7,362 nt of DNA from assembly GCA_024275815.1 (NCBI GenBank), contig JAJRYI010000256.1, forward strand, positions 1-7,362. Direction: 5' to 3'. A program made the translations under genes and the position numbers. The notes beneath the pieces are model-generated. The model was not told the origin of the DNA and ran no database searches. It worked only from the letters and a program-made list of their open reading frames with translations. Numbering within the stretch: position 1 is the first letter of the stretch; every line of letters starts with the position of its first letter. Shown here one piece after another: positions 1 to 6,872 of this stretch. The stretch comes from Actinomycetes bacterium. GTDB taxonomy: Bacteria > Actinomycetota > Acidimicrobiia > Spongiisociales > UBA5794.

Positions 1-28
1 CAGCGGCTCCTCACCGCGCAACCCGAGG

Positions 29-880
29 ATGCGGCGCAGGCTGACGAAGTGGATGTTCATGGCACCCCTCGTCGGCCTGTTCGCCGTGTTCTTCGCCTAT
101 CCGTTCGGTTACAGCGTCTGGATCTCGTTCACGAACCTCACCATCACCAAGCCCGGCCAGACACGGTTCGTGGGTATCGACCAGTACCTCAGCCTCGCAT
201 CCAACAACACCTACATCGACTCGCTTCGCAACACGTTCCTCTTCGTCCTCGTCGCCGTCGGTCTCGAACTCATCATCGGGATGGCTATCGCTATGGCTCT
301 CTACCGCCAAACGTGGCTCAAGAACGCCACCCGGGCGGTCCTTCTGACACCCATGTTCGTGACACCGATAGCGGTGGGCCTCATGTTCCGGTTCCTCCTC
401 AACCAGCAACTCGGCTTGATCCCTCGTCTGCTCACGGTGTTCGGTGTCACGATCGACTTCTTCGGTCCGCGCCTCGCCCTCATCTCGATCATCCTCATCG
501 ACGTGTGGCAGTGGACGCCGCTCATGATCCTCATGCTCCTTGCAGGGTTGCAGAGCCTCCCTGCAGAACCGTACGAGGCTGCCCGCGTCGACGGTGCCGA
601 CGCGTGGTTCACTTTCCGCAACGTCACACTTCCTCTACTGAAGCCGGTCATCGTGGTCGCGGTCATCATCCGCGCCCTCGACGCGTTCAAGGTGTTCGAG
701 TACGTGTTCGCGATCACCAAGGGTGGTCCGGGAACCGCCACCGAGACGATCCAGTATCAGGTGTACAAGACCGGTTTCCAGTTCTTCCGCCTCGGTGAAG
801 CTGCAGCCATGGCACTGGTGTTGGTCGTCATCGTGCTGGCGATCGTCGTCGTCGGCTATCGAAGGATGGTGCCACGGTGA
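29..880 (+). CDS. Sugar ABC transporter permease, MalF/UgpA-like (5' end uncertain)
   Basis: This is one of the two membrane subunits of a CUT1-type carbohydrate importer; it sits in the cytoplasmic membrane and forms the translocation path with the next gene's product. Counting from the ATG at 29, about six hydrophobic segments are visible, near residues 9-33, 69-91, 102-124, 148-172, 206-222 and 257-278. The cytoplasmic EAA loop, which docks on the ATPase, is clear: EAARVDG at 183-189 followed by LPLLKP. The 283-residue length is normal for the family. The frame stays open to the left edge without a stop, and the GAGG in front of ATG 29 is too close to be a good ribosome binding site, so the true start may lie a little upstream or outside the window. 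The gene overlaps the next permease by up to 4 bases. The family call is secure; the substrate is unknown. Confidence 0.9.
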   Translation: MRRRLTKWMFMAPLVGLFAVFFAYPFGYSVWISFTNLTITKPGQTRFVGIDQYLSLASNNTYIDSLRNTFLFVLVAVGLELIIGMAIAMALYRQTWLKNATRAVLLTPMFVTPIAVGLMFRFLLNQQLGLIPRLLTVFGVTIDFFGPRLALISIILIDVWQWTPLMILMLLAGLQSLPAEPYEAARVDGADAWFTFRNVTLPLLKPVIVVAVIIRALDAFKVFEYVFAITKGGPGTATETIQYQVYKTGFQFFRLGEAAAMALVLVVIVLAIVVVGYRRMVPR

Positions 881-1677
881 TGAACCGGCTGCGCAGGGTG
901 CTGATCGCAGTAGCGTTGCTCATCGTCGTCTTCCCGTACGCGTGGGTCGTCATCAGCTCGATCAAGAGCCAGGCAGACCTGTCCGACCCGACCCGGCTCG
1001 TCTTCACCCCGACCCTCGTCAACTGGAGGGCCGTCGTCGAAGGAGGGATTCTCGGGAGCGCAGCGACCTCGGTCGTGGTCGGTGTCGTCACCGTTGTGAT
1101 CGCTCTGATCTCAGGAACGTTGGCCGCGTACTCGATATCGAAGTTGCGTACCGGGGGAGACAAGACACGGTTCACCGTCCTTCTCTCAGAGATGATGCCA
1201 CCTGCCGTGCTCGTGATCCCTCTGTTCTTCCTCGCCCTCAGTGCAGGCGTGCGCGACACGCTCTTCGCCGTGATCCCGGCACACCTGACGTTCGTTGTCC
1301 CGGTGGTCACCTGGTTCATGATCGGGTTCTTCGATGCGGTCCCCGACGAACTCGAGGAGCAAGCCCGCGTCGATGGCTATGGACGTGTCCGAGCGTTCTC
1401 GAAGGTCGTGCTCCCACAGGTTCTCCCCGGTCTCGGTGCCGCTGCGATATTCGCCTTCATCCTGTCGTGGAACGATCTGTTCTACGCCCTGATCCTCGCC
1501 GGTGGAAACACACGGACCCTGCCGGTGGCGATCGCAGGGTTCAATACGTTCCGTGGCGTGGAACTCGGCACCATGTCGGCGGCGATCCTCATATCGGTCG
1601 TTCCGGTGCTCACTGCCAGCTTCTTCGTCCAGCGAAGACTCATACAAGGTTTGTCAGGCGGAGGAGTGAAGGGCTGA
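877..1677 (+). CDS. Sugar ABC transporter permease, MalG/UgpE-like
   Basis: This is the second membrane subunit of the CUT1 importer. The N-terminus has a short basic stretch (NRLRR) followed by a long hydrophobic helix, the usual MalG-type beginning. Further membrane segments lie around residues 65-90, 105-125, 135-155, 185-205 and 235-255. The EAA-type loop is present as EQARVDG at 161-167 (GTG numbering), so the second position is Gln where many homologues have Ala. Two starts are possible: GTG at 877, overlapping the previous stop by 4 bases, and the adjacent ATG at 880, overlapping by 1. A GAAGGA at 861-866 can serve either, with the better spacing for GTG. The C-terminal residues (QRRLIQGLSGGGVKG) match the usual tail of MalG/UgpE-like permeases. 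The stop TGA overlaps the ATG of the ATPase gene. Substrate not deducible. Confidence 0.92.
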   Translation: MMNRLRRVLIAVALLIVVFPYAWVVISSIKSQADLSDPTRLVFTPTLVNWRAVVEGGILGSAATSVVVGVVTVVIALISGTLAAYSISKLRTGGDKTRFTVLLSEMMPPAVLVIPLFFLALSAGVRDTLFAVIPAHLTFVVPVVTWFMIGFFDAVPDELEEQARVDGYGRVRAFSKVVLPQVLPGLGAAAIFAFILSWNDLFYALILAGGNTRTLPVAIAGFNTFRGVELGTMSAAILISVVPVLTASFFVQRRLIQGLSGGGVKG

Positions 1678-2726
1678 TGGCAGGTATACGACTCGAGCGA
1701 CTCACGAAACGCTACGGCTCCAAGAACGTCGTCGATGGTATCGACCTCGAGATCGCGGAGGGACAGTTCACCGTCCTCGTCGGCCCGTCCGGCTGCGGCA
1801 AGACCACGTCCCTCCGGATGATCGCCGGCCTGGTCGAACCGACGTCGGGTCGGATCTACATCGGCGACCGTGATGTCACCGATCTGGAACCCAAGGATCG
1901 CAACATCGCCATGGTGTTCCAGAACTACGCCCTCTATCCGCATCTCTCGGTGCGCGACAACATCTCGTTCGGACTGCGGGCACGCAAGAAGAGCAAGGCG
2001 GTAATCGATGAGCGGGTCGAGTACGCAGCGCATCTCCTGAACGTGCGGGAACTTCTCGACCGCAAGCCCGGCGAGCTATCGGGAGGCCAGCAGCAGAGGG
2101 TTGCCATCGGGCGGGCGATCGTACGCCAGCCTGAGGTCTTCCTCTTCGACGAACCACTGTCGAATCTCGACGCTAAGTTGAGAGTCGAGATGAGGACGGA
2201 GCTGCTCCGTCTCCAGCGGGCGCTCGGTGCCACCATGGTGTACGTGACGCACGATCAGGAGGAGTCGATGGCTCTCGCCGATGAGCTGGTGGTGATGAAC
2301 GCAGGGAGCATCCAGCAACGCGGCAGGCCCCAGGATGTGTACGACCACCCGACGAACACGTTCGTCTCTACTTTCATTGGAAGTCCGGCCATGAATCTGG
2401 TCGAAGGCGAGATCGCCTCTGGTGTCTATGAGGGTCGCGGTATCCGTATCGCTGTACTCGATGGCCTCCCGGGGCCGGTGACGCTCGGTGTACGTCCCGA
2501 ACACATTCATTTCATCGATGACCTGCCGAAGGAGGAGGCGACGGAACCCTTCGAAGCACTCGTCGATGTCATCGAGCCTCTCGGAGCACGAGCGATGCTG
2601 TCGCTGCGAGTTGGGGGGAGCCAACCCCTGCGAGCAGTCGTCGACTCGCGGTGGCTTGGTGGTCTCATCGAAGGGGAGTTCTCTGAGTTCGTCTTCGACC
2701 GGAACCGACTCCACTTCTTCCGATGA
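1677..2726 (+). CDS. ABC transporter ATP-binding protein, MalK/UgpC type
   Basis: This is the ATPase that powers the importer; it works as a dimer on the cytoplasmic face. All nucleotide-binding motifs are intact in 349 residues: Walker A GPSGCGKTT at 36-44, Q-loop Gln82, signature LSGGQ at 134-138, Walker B VFLFDE at 154-159, D-loop SNLD at 162-165 and switch His192. After residue 240 comes the TOBE-type regulatory domain typical of MalK/UgpC/MsmX proteins, with the hallmark GVRPEH at 271-276. The ATG at 1677 overlaps the upstream stop (TGATG) and has GGAGGAG at 1660-1666, ten bases ahead. The frame is also open upstream, but that part lies inside the permease gene and shows no ABC homology, so 1677 is the start. 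Some members of this family serve several importers in one cell; tight overlap with its own permeases argues that this one is dedicated. Confidence 0.96.
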   Translation: MAGIRLERLTKRYGSKNVVDGIDLEIAEGQFTVLVGPSGCGKTTSLRMIAGLVEPTSGRIYIGDRDVTDLEPKDRNIAMVFQNYALYPHLSVRDNISFGLRARKKSKAVIDERVEYAAHLLNVRELLDRKPGELSGGQQQRVAIGRAIVRQPEVFLFDEPLSNLDAKLRVEMRTELLRLQRALGATMVYVTHDQEESMALADELVVMNAGSIQQRGRPQDVYDHPTNTFVSTFIGSPAMNLVEGEIASGVYEGRGIRIAVLDGLPGPVTLGVRPEHIHFIDDLPKEEATEPFEALVDVIEPLGARAMLSLRVGGSQPLRAVVDSRWLGGLIEGEFSEFVFDRNRLHFFR

Positions 2727-3547
2727 GGAGTATCGCGGGTGAGACGACCGCCGAACTCGTACTTGCGCTCGAGGTCGCCGAAGCAGCAGGGGACCTGCTG
2801 CTCGACTACGCGACTCGAGATGTCCGGAAGCGGCACAAGAGCGGCCGCGAACTCGTGTCGGAGGCTGACTTCGCTGCGCAAAGGCTGATCGTCGACACCA
2901 TCCGAGAGACCTTCCCCTCAGATGGCGTCGTCGCGGAGGAATCGATCAGGGTCGTTGGACGTCCAGAAGCCGGCCGGCGGTGGTTCGTCGATCCCCTGGA
3001 CGGCACAACGAACTTCCTGAAGGGCCAGGCGAGATGGGGTACTTCGATAGCGTTCTACGATGGTGCTGGCGGAGCGATGGGTGTCGTGACCTGCCCGCCA
3101 CGAGGTGAGACGTACTACGCGAGCGTCGGAGGCGGGGCGTACCTCGGAGAGGAACCACTCACCTGTTCCGATGTCGGGAACCTGGCTGATGCGGTCGTCA
3201 CCTCGGGGTTTCCGTACGACTTCTCGAACGGATCGAATCTCGAAGAGTGGGCGGCGATCACGCCCCAGGTGCTGACTGTGCGCTGTCTTGGTGCAGCAGC
3301 CCTGGATCTCTGCGACGTCGCGAGTGGCCGAAGCGATGCGTTCTGGGAGCAGGGGCTCGGCCTATGGGACACCGCCGCGGGGGTCGTCATCGCGGCCGAG
3401 TCGGGGGCTCTCGTGACGGATATGGAAGGTGCCGTCTTGACCGAGCCTTCGCGTGACGTCGTCGTAGCGAATCCGGAACTTCATCGCAAGGTCCTCACTT
3501 GCCTTCGATCCGGATCGGCGGAGATACCGGTCGTTGCGCGAAGCTGA
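2723..3547 (+). CDS. Inositol monophosphatase family phosphatase
   Basis: This is a soluble, Mg2+-dependent, Li+-sensitive-type phosphomonoesterase of 274 residues, a usual length for the family. The metal site is complete: the Glu pair at 72-73 (VVAEES), Asp90 and Asp93 with the phosphate-binding GTT in VDPLDGTTNF (89-98), and Asp216 in LWDTAAG (214-220). Asp49 in SEAD matches the N-terminal motif that binds the third metal; the Glu often found four residues later is Gln53 here. The ATG at 2723 overlaps the ATPase stop (ATGA) and has no Shine-Dalgarno sequence, so translation probably depends on reinitiation after the ATPase gene. Family members dephosphorylate inositol phosphate, histidinol phosphate, fructose-1,6-bisphosphate or PAP, and the motifs do not decide among these. 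Its place at the end of a sugar-importer operon favours a sugar- or polyol-phosphate substrate; this is inference. Confidence 0.92.
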   Translation: MRSIAGETTAELVLALEVAEAAGDLLLDYATRDVRKRHKSGRELVSEADFAAQRLIVDTIRETFPSDGVVAEESIRVVGRPEAGRRWFVDPLDGTTNFLKGQARWGTSIAFYDGAGGAMGVVTCPPRGETYYASVGGGAYLGEEPLTCSDVGNLADAVVTSGFPYDFSNGSNLEEWAAITPQVLTVRCLGAAALDLCDVASGRSDAFWEQGLGLWDTAAGVVIAAESGALVTDMEGAVLTEPSRDVVVANPELHRKVLTCLRSGSAEIPVVARS

Positions 3548-3724
3548 TCTTCGGTACGGATGTCCGGTTCAGCACAGCGAGTGAGCTTGCACGGATCTCG
3601 CGCCGTCGCCCGATCGAGTCGGGTCGCGCCGAGAGGGGAGACGATCAGCATTGGCGCTAAACTCCCGTTCGAGATTCACCCGTGAGGTGGATCGATGGAT
3701 GGGCCTCAACCTGGTGGTGAACTC
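3548..3724. other. Intergenic gap between the transporter operon and nfnAB
   Basis: These 177 bases separate two tightly packed + strand gene groups and are the only sizeable gap between them. No coding sequence is convincing here. The arms GCTGA (3543-3547) and TCAGC (3569-3573) could pair, with CGGA-TG-TCCG (3556-3565) inside, but the fold is weak and no T-run follows. A second small hairpin is CCCGA-TCGAG-TCGGG within 3609-3624, flanked by the direct repeat TCGCGCC. A separate promoter for nfnAB is likely on spacing grounds; TAAACT at 3658-3663 is a possible -10 box, but no good -35 lies ahead of it. Confidence 0.4.
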
Positions 3725-4579
3725 ATGAACCGCATTCTGGAAACTCGTGTGCTTGCTCCAGAGGTCAAGTACTTCCGCATCGAAGCACCGAAGGTGGCTC
3801 GGAAGCGCAAAGCAGGCCAGTTCGTCATCATCCGGGTGACCGGTACGGGGGAGCGGATCCCGCTCACCATCATGGACTCGAACCCCGACGATGGGTGGAT
3901 CTCCCTCATTGTCCAGGGCGTTGGCAAGACCACACGAACCCTCAACGAGCTCGAGACCGGCGACTCCGTCCACGACCTCGCCGGGCCTCTTGGTATGCCG
4001 TCTGAGATCCATGAGTACGGACGGGCAGTCGTCATCGGAGGTGGTGTCGGTACCGCCATCGCGTACCCGACCGCTGTGGCTCTCGCCGAGGCAGGCAACG
4101 ACGTGGTCTCCATCATCGGTGGGAGGAGCCGAGAGTTCGTGCTCCTCGAGGACGAGATGCGCGCCGTGTGCACCGAGGTGTACCCCACGACAGACGATGG
4201 CAGCTACGGATATCACGGCTTCGTGACGGACAAGCTCGCCGAACTGATCGCAGATGGCCCCAGTATCGATCATGTGATCGCCGTCGGCCCCGTCCCCATG
4301 ATGCAAGCCGTTGCCGAGGTGACCCGGCCCCACGGAATCGACACGGTCGTGAGCCTCAACCCGATCATGGTGGATGGAACCGGGATGTGTGGAGGCTGTC
4401 GGGTCTCGGTCGGCGACGAGACCAAGTTCGCTTGCGTCGACGGTCCCGACTTCGACGCCCATCAGGTCGATTTCGAACTCCTTGCCCGACGCAACAGGAC
4501 CTACTCGGCGTTCGAGTACTACCGCAACGAAGAGTTCACAGAGGAGCACATACACGTCGATCCGGTGGGGTCGTCCTGA
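3725..4579 (+). CDS. nfnA: NfnA: small FAD/[2Fe-2S] subunit of ferredoxin:NADP+ oxidoreductase
   Basis: This matches the small subunit (NfnA/NfnS, also SudB-like) of NADH-dependent reduced ferredoxin:NADP+ oxidoreductase, which takes electrons from NADH and passes them to the large subunit. In 284 residues it shows an FAD-binding beta-barrel with RIPLTI at 44-49, a nucleotide-binding fold starting GGGVGTAIAYP at 105-115, and a C-terminal iron-sulfur segment DGTGMCGGC (217-225) with a further Cys237 in FACVDGP. Cys222, Cys225, Cys237 and the nearby Asp217 are the likely [2Fe-2S] ligands; an Asp ligand is known in this subfamily, while dihydroorotate dehydrogenase PyrK uses four Cys. The family normally begins at the MNRILE-like sequence, so ATG 3725 is preferred (GGTGGTGA at 3713-3720). 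An in-frame ATG at 3695, with GAGGTGG before it, would add ten residues. It overlaps nfnB by one base. PyrK is a less likely alternative. Confidence 0.88.
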   Translation: MNRILETRVLAPEVKYFRIEAPKVARKRKAGQFVIIRVTGTGERIPLTIMDSNPDDGWISLIVQGVGKTTRTLNELETGDSVHDLAGPLGMPSEIHEYGRAVVIGGGVGTAIAYPTAVALAEAGNDVVSIIGGRSREFVLLEDEMRAVCTEVYPTTDDGSYGYHGFVTDKLAELIADGPSIDHVIAVGPVPMMQAVAEVTRPHGIDTVVSLNPIMVDGTGMCGGCRVSVGDETKFACVDGPDFDAHQVDFELLARRNRTYSAFEYYRNEEFTEEHIHVDPVGSS

Positions 4580-6006
4580 TGGCTCGCGAACTCACCCGCA
4601 GGGAGCGGCTCAAGATCCCCCGACATGAGATGCCGGAGCAGGATGCGCACGACCGGTCGGTGAACTTCGAGGAAGTGAACCTCGGATTAACCGCCGAACA
4701 AGCCGTCGCTGAGGCGGAGCGGTGCCTCCTTTGTGCGAACCCGACCTGTATCGACGGATGTCCGGTGGGCATCGACATACGCGAGTTCGTCCGTCTCGTG
4801 GCTGATGAGCAGTTCGGCGACGCGGCCGACGTCATCAAGCGGGACAACTTCCTTCCTGCCGTCTGCGGGCGGGTGTGCCCCCAGGAGGATCAGTGCGAAG
4901 GCGCATGCGTTCTCGTCAAGAAGTACAAGCCCGTTGCCATCGGTCACCTCGAACGGTTCGTCGCCGACTACGAGCGTGAGCGTGCTGGTTCGACCTCGGT
5001 GAAGACGATCACCAAGACCGGGAAGCGTGTCGCCGTCGTCGGCAGTGGACCCGCCGGACTTGCGTGTGCAGCAGACCTGATCCAGGCCGGGCACGACGTG
5101 ACGGTGTTCGAAGCCTTGCATGAGCTCGGAGGTGTGCTCGTCTACGGGATCCCGGAGTTCCGCCTTCCCAAAGAGATCGTCAAGGCCGAGGTGGACCAGC
5201 TCGCAGACCTCGGTGTCCGATTCGAGATGAACGCCGTCATTGGAATGATCGACACGATCGACGAGTTGCTCGCCGAGGAGGGGTACGACGCAGTGTTCAT
5301 CGGCGTCGGTGCCGGTCTGCCGAGGTTCCTCGGCGTGCCCGGGGAGAACCTCGTCGGCGTGTACTCGGCGAACGAGTTCCTGACACGCATCAACTTGATG
5401 CGTTCCTACGCTCCCGATGCTGAGACCCCCCTGCTCGACCTGTACCGCAAGACCGTCGCTGTCTTCGGTGGTGGCAACACGGCAATGGACGCGGTGCGCA
5501 CCGCGCGGCGTCTCGGTGCCGATCCAGCGACCATCTTCTACCGCCGCAGTGACGCCGAGATGCCTGCACGTGCCGAGGAAGTACACCATGCCAGGGCTGA
5601 GGGCATTGGGTTCGAGACGCTCGTGTCACCGATCGAGTTGCTCGGCAACGAGGACGGCTGGCTCACGGGCGCCCGGTTCCAGCGGATGGAACTCGGTGAG
5701 CCCGACGACAGTGGACGCCGTCGCCCCCAGCCGATCCCGGGGGACGAGTTCGAGGTTCCCATCGACGTTGCCGTTGTCGCCATCGGCAACGAACCGAACC
5801 CGCTCATCCACAGAACCGCCCCCGACCTCGAGCAGACAGCGTGGGGCACCATCGTGGCCGATCCTGAAACCGGCCGTACCGCCAAGAAAGCGGTCTTTGC
5901 CGGGGGTGACATCGTCACCGGGGGAGCAACCGTGATCCTGGCGATGGGTGCCGGACGCCGGGCAGCCGCCTCGATCAAGGAGTACCTCGACACCGGGGTC
6001 TGGTAG
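4579..6006 (+). CDS. nfnB: NfnB: large FAD/[4Fe-4S] subunit, GltD-like NADPH oxidoreductase
   Basis: This is the large subunit (NfnB/NfnL) that holds the bifurcating FAD, two [4Fe-4S] clusters and the NADP(H) site. The 475 residues show an N-terminal ferredoxin-like domain with Cys49, 52, 57 and 61 (CLLCANPTCIDGCP) and Cys96, 100, 106 and 110 (CGRVCPQEDQCEGAC). Glu103 in CPQE is the family-conserved acidic residue thought to bind iron in place of a Cys. An FAD fold begins GSGPAG at 155-160, the NADP fold begins GGGNTAMD at 297-304 with Arg310/Arg311 behind it, and the second FAD contact is GGDIVTGGATV from 442. GGTGGGG at 4564-4570 is the ribosome binding site, and the start overlaps the nfnA stop (TGATG). 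Automatic annotation often calls such proteins glutamate synthase small subunit; the partner nfnA and the absence of a gltB gene nearby favour NfnB. The 3' end lies inside a strong hairpin. Confidence 0.88.
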   Translation: MARELTRRERLKIPRHEMPEQDAHDRSVNFEEVNLGLTAEQAVAEAERCLLCANPTCIDGCPVGIDIREFVRLVADEQFGDAADVIKRDNFLPAVCGRVCPQEDQCEGACVLVKKYKPVAIGHLERFVADYERERAGSTSVKTITKTGKRVAVVGSGPAGLACAADLIQAGHDVTVFEALHELGGVLVYGIPEFRLPKEIVKAEVDQLADLGVRFEMNAVIGMIDTIDELLAEEGYDAVFIGVGAGLPRFLGVPGENLVGVYSANEFLTRINLMRSYAPDAETPLLDLYRKTVAVFGGGNTAMDAVRTARRLGADPATIFYRRSDAEMPARAEEVHHARAEGIGFETLVSPIELLGNEDGWLTGARFQRMELGEPDDSGRRRPQPIPGDEFEVPIDVAVVAIGNEPNPLIHRTAPDLEQTAWGTIVADPETGRTAKKAVFAGGDIVTGGATVILAMGAGRRAAASIKEYLDTGVW

Positions 6007-6038
6007 ATCCCCGGTGTATCGAGATCTCGTCGATCTCG
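5986..6038. terminator. Tandem hairpins between convergent genes, probable bidirectional terminator
   Basis: The first hairpin pairs CACCGGGG (5991-5998) with CCCCGGTG (6009-6016), eight perfect base pairs. It extends through CTCGA (5986-5990) and TCGAG (6019-6023) with a two-base TA bulge at 6017-6018. Its loop contains the nfnB stop codon (6004-6006). The second pairs CGAGATC (6020-6026) with GATCTCG (6032-6038) around a five-base loop and shares bases with the first, so the two may compete. Neither strand has a T-run, which is common for actinobacterial terminators. The site lies where nfnB and the minus-strand DUF6544 gene converge, so it can end both transcripts. Confidence 0.65.
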
Positions 6039-6056
6039 CGAGGACACCGACCCGCG

Positions 6057-6872
6057 TCACACAGCTTCTGACATCAGGTGTGTCTGGTCCGTCGGCAGGT
6101 GGACGCCGGTGATGCGGTAGCGGAAGAACACCCCACTTTCTCTCTGTGCGGTGTCCCAGTGCCACCCAACGCGCCCGGATGTCGCGATCGTGACCCCGGA
6201 GAACTCCGCCCTGGCATCGACATCACCACCGAAGGAGTAGAGGTCGAAGGCCTCGTCGTCGGGATTGCCCCACCGTTGGAGTGCCAGCTCACGGAGCCGG
6301 CCGACACGGTCGACTCCGATGGTGACGTCCACGGTGCCGTCCCCGACCGGGACGGCGACCGTTGCATGGGTCTCGTCGATTCCGGTCCATGCCGCACCCA
6401 TCTGTGGGGTGAGGGCTTGTGGTGCCCAAGCAACTGTCTCGGCGGCGAGACGACCCGCCGCGCTGCGGTCCGTGTCGGGTCCGACACTTCGAGCTACGGG
6501 CAGGACGCCCCACAGACGGAAGTCGAGCGAGCCACGTCCACCCCGGTACGCGTCCCCACCCCGCAAGACGATGGGTGCGTCGCCGACCGTTGCTTTCCAG
6601 ACGAACCCTTCACGGGCACGCAGTACCTGATGAGCGCGAAACGGCATCCACCGGTCGAGCTTGATGAGCCCTTCCATATCGAGGATGACGGTCGGGGTGA
6701 TCGGCGTTCCCGGAGCGATCGTGTAGGAGAGGAACCGTCGCGCGGGCTCGGGTAGGTCGACGACCTCCATCGGGTCGAAGACAGCGACCGGACTCGACGG
6801 TTGCGCGAGATGCTCCCAAGCCTGGATCCGTTCAGATGCGAGTGATCCATTCACAGCGTGGACCTCCACCAT
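6057..6872 (-). CDS. DUF6544-family protein, function unknown
   Basis: This is a 271-residue soluble protein that resembles the DUF6544 family found in many actinobacteria. Recognised family features, in order, are a LPEPARRF stretch (40-47) near the start, the MEGLIKLDRWMPFRAHQV region in the first third, GFVWKATVG, the GRGSLDFRLWGVLPVA and RSAAGRLAAE stretches in the middle, a LQRWGNPD turn, and a C-terminal block with FGGDVDA, SGRVGWHWDT and GVFFRYRIT. No signal peptide, membrane helix, metal site or catalytic triad is evident, and no reaction is known for the family. The start at 6872 lies inside the upstream gene, 22 bases before that gene's stop, and has no clear Shine-Dalgarno sequence, so translational coupling is likely. 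The frame is open further upstream to 6998, but that part covers the coding region of the membrane protein and is Cys/Arg-rich without family similarity. The family call is from memory. Confidence 0.75.
   Translation of the reverse strand: MVEVHAVNGSLASERIQAWEHLAQPSSPVAVFDPMEVVDLPEPARRFLSYTIAPGTPITPTVILDMEGLIKLDRWMPFRAHQVLRAREGFVWKATVGDAPIVLRGGDAYRGGRGSLDFRLWGVLPVARSVGPDTDRSAAGRLAAETVAWAPQALTPQMGAAWTGIDETHATVAVPVGDGTVDVTIGVDRVGRLRELALQRWGNPDDEAFDLYSFGGDVDARAEFSGVTIATSGRVGWHWDTAQRESGVFFRYRITGVHLPTDQTHLMSEAV

Noticed and set aside
723..1676. In-frame upstream extension of the ABC ATPase gene through the second permease
   Set aside because: The extension is Arg/Ser-rich, lies within a well-supported permease gene in another frame, and the ATPase family begins at the ATG at 1677 with a good ribosome binding site.
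3609..3624. Small hairpin CCCGA-TCGAG-TCGGG as a terminator of the transporter operon
   Set aside because: The stem is only five or six pairs, lies over 60 bases past the stop and has no T-run; it is kept only as a note within the intergenic entry.
3569..4555. A 328-codon open frame on the minus strand opposite nfnA
   Set aside because: It is antisense to a gene with clear family motifs; its translation is rich in His, Asp and Gly without domain-like patterns. High-GC genes commonly leave such open antisense frames.
4687..5589. A 300-codon open frame on the minus strand opposite nfnB
   Set aside because: It runs across the ferredoxin, FAD and NADP motifs of nfnB and shows no recognisable domain of its own; it is a codon-bias shadow.
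4579..6006. Glutamate synthase small subunit (GltD) as the primary call
   Set aside because: The sequence is GltD-like, but no large subunit is nearby and the overlapping partner is an NfnA-type protein, so the NfnB assignment explains the pair better.
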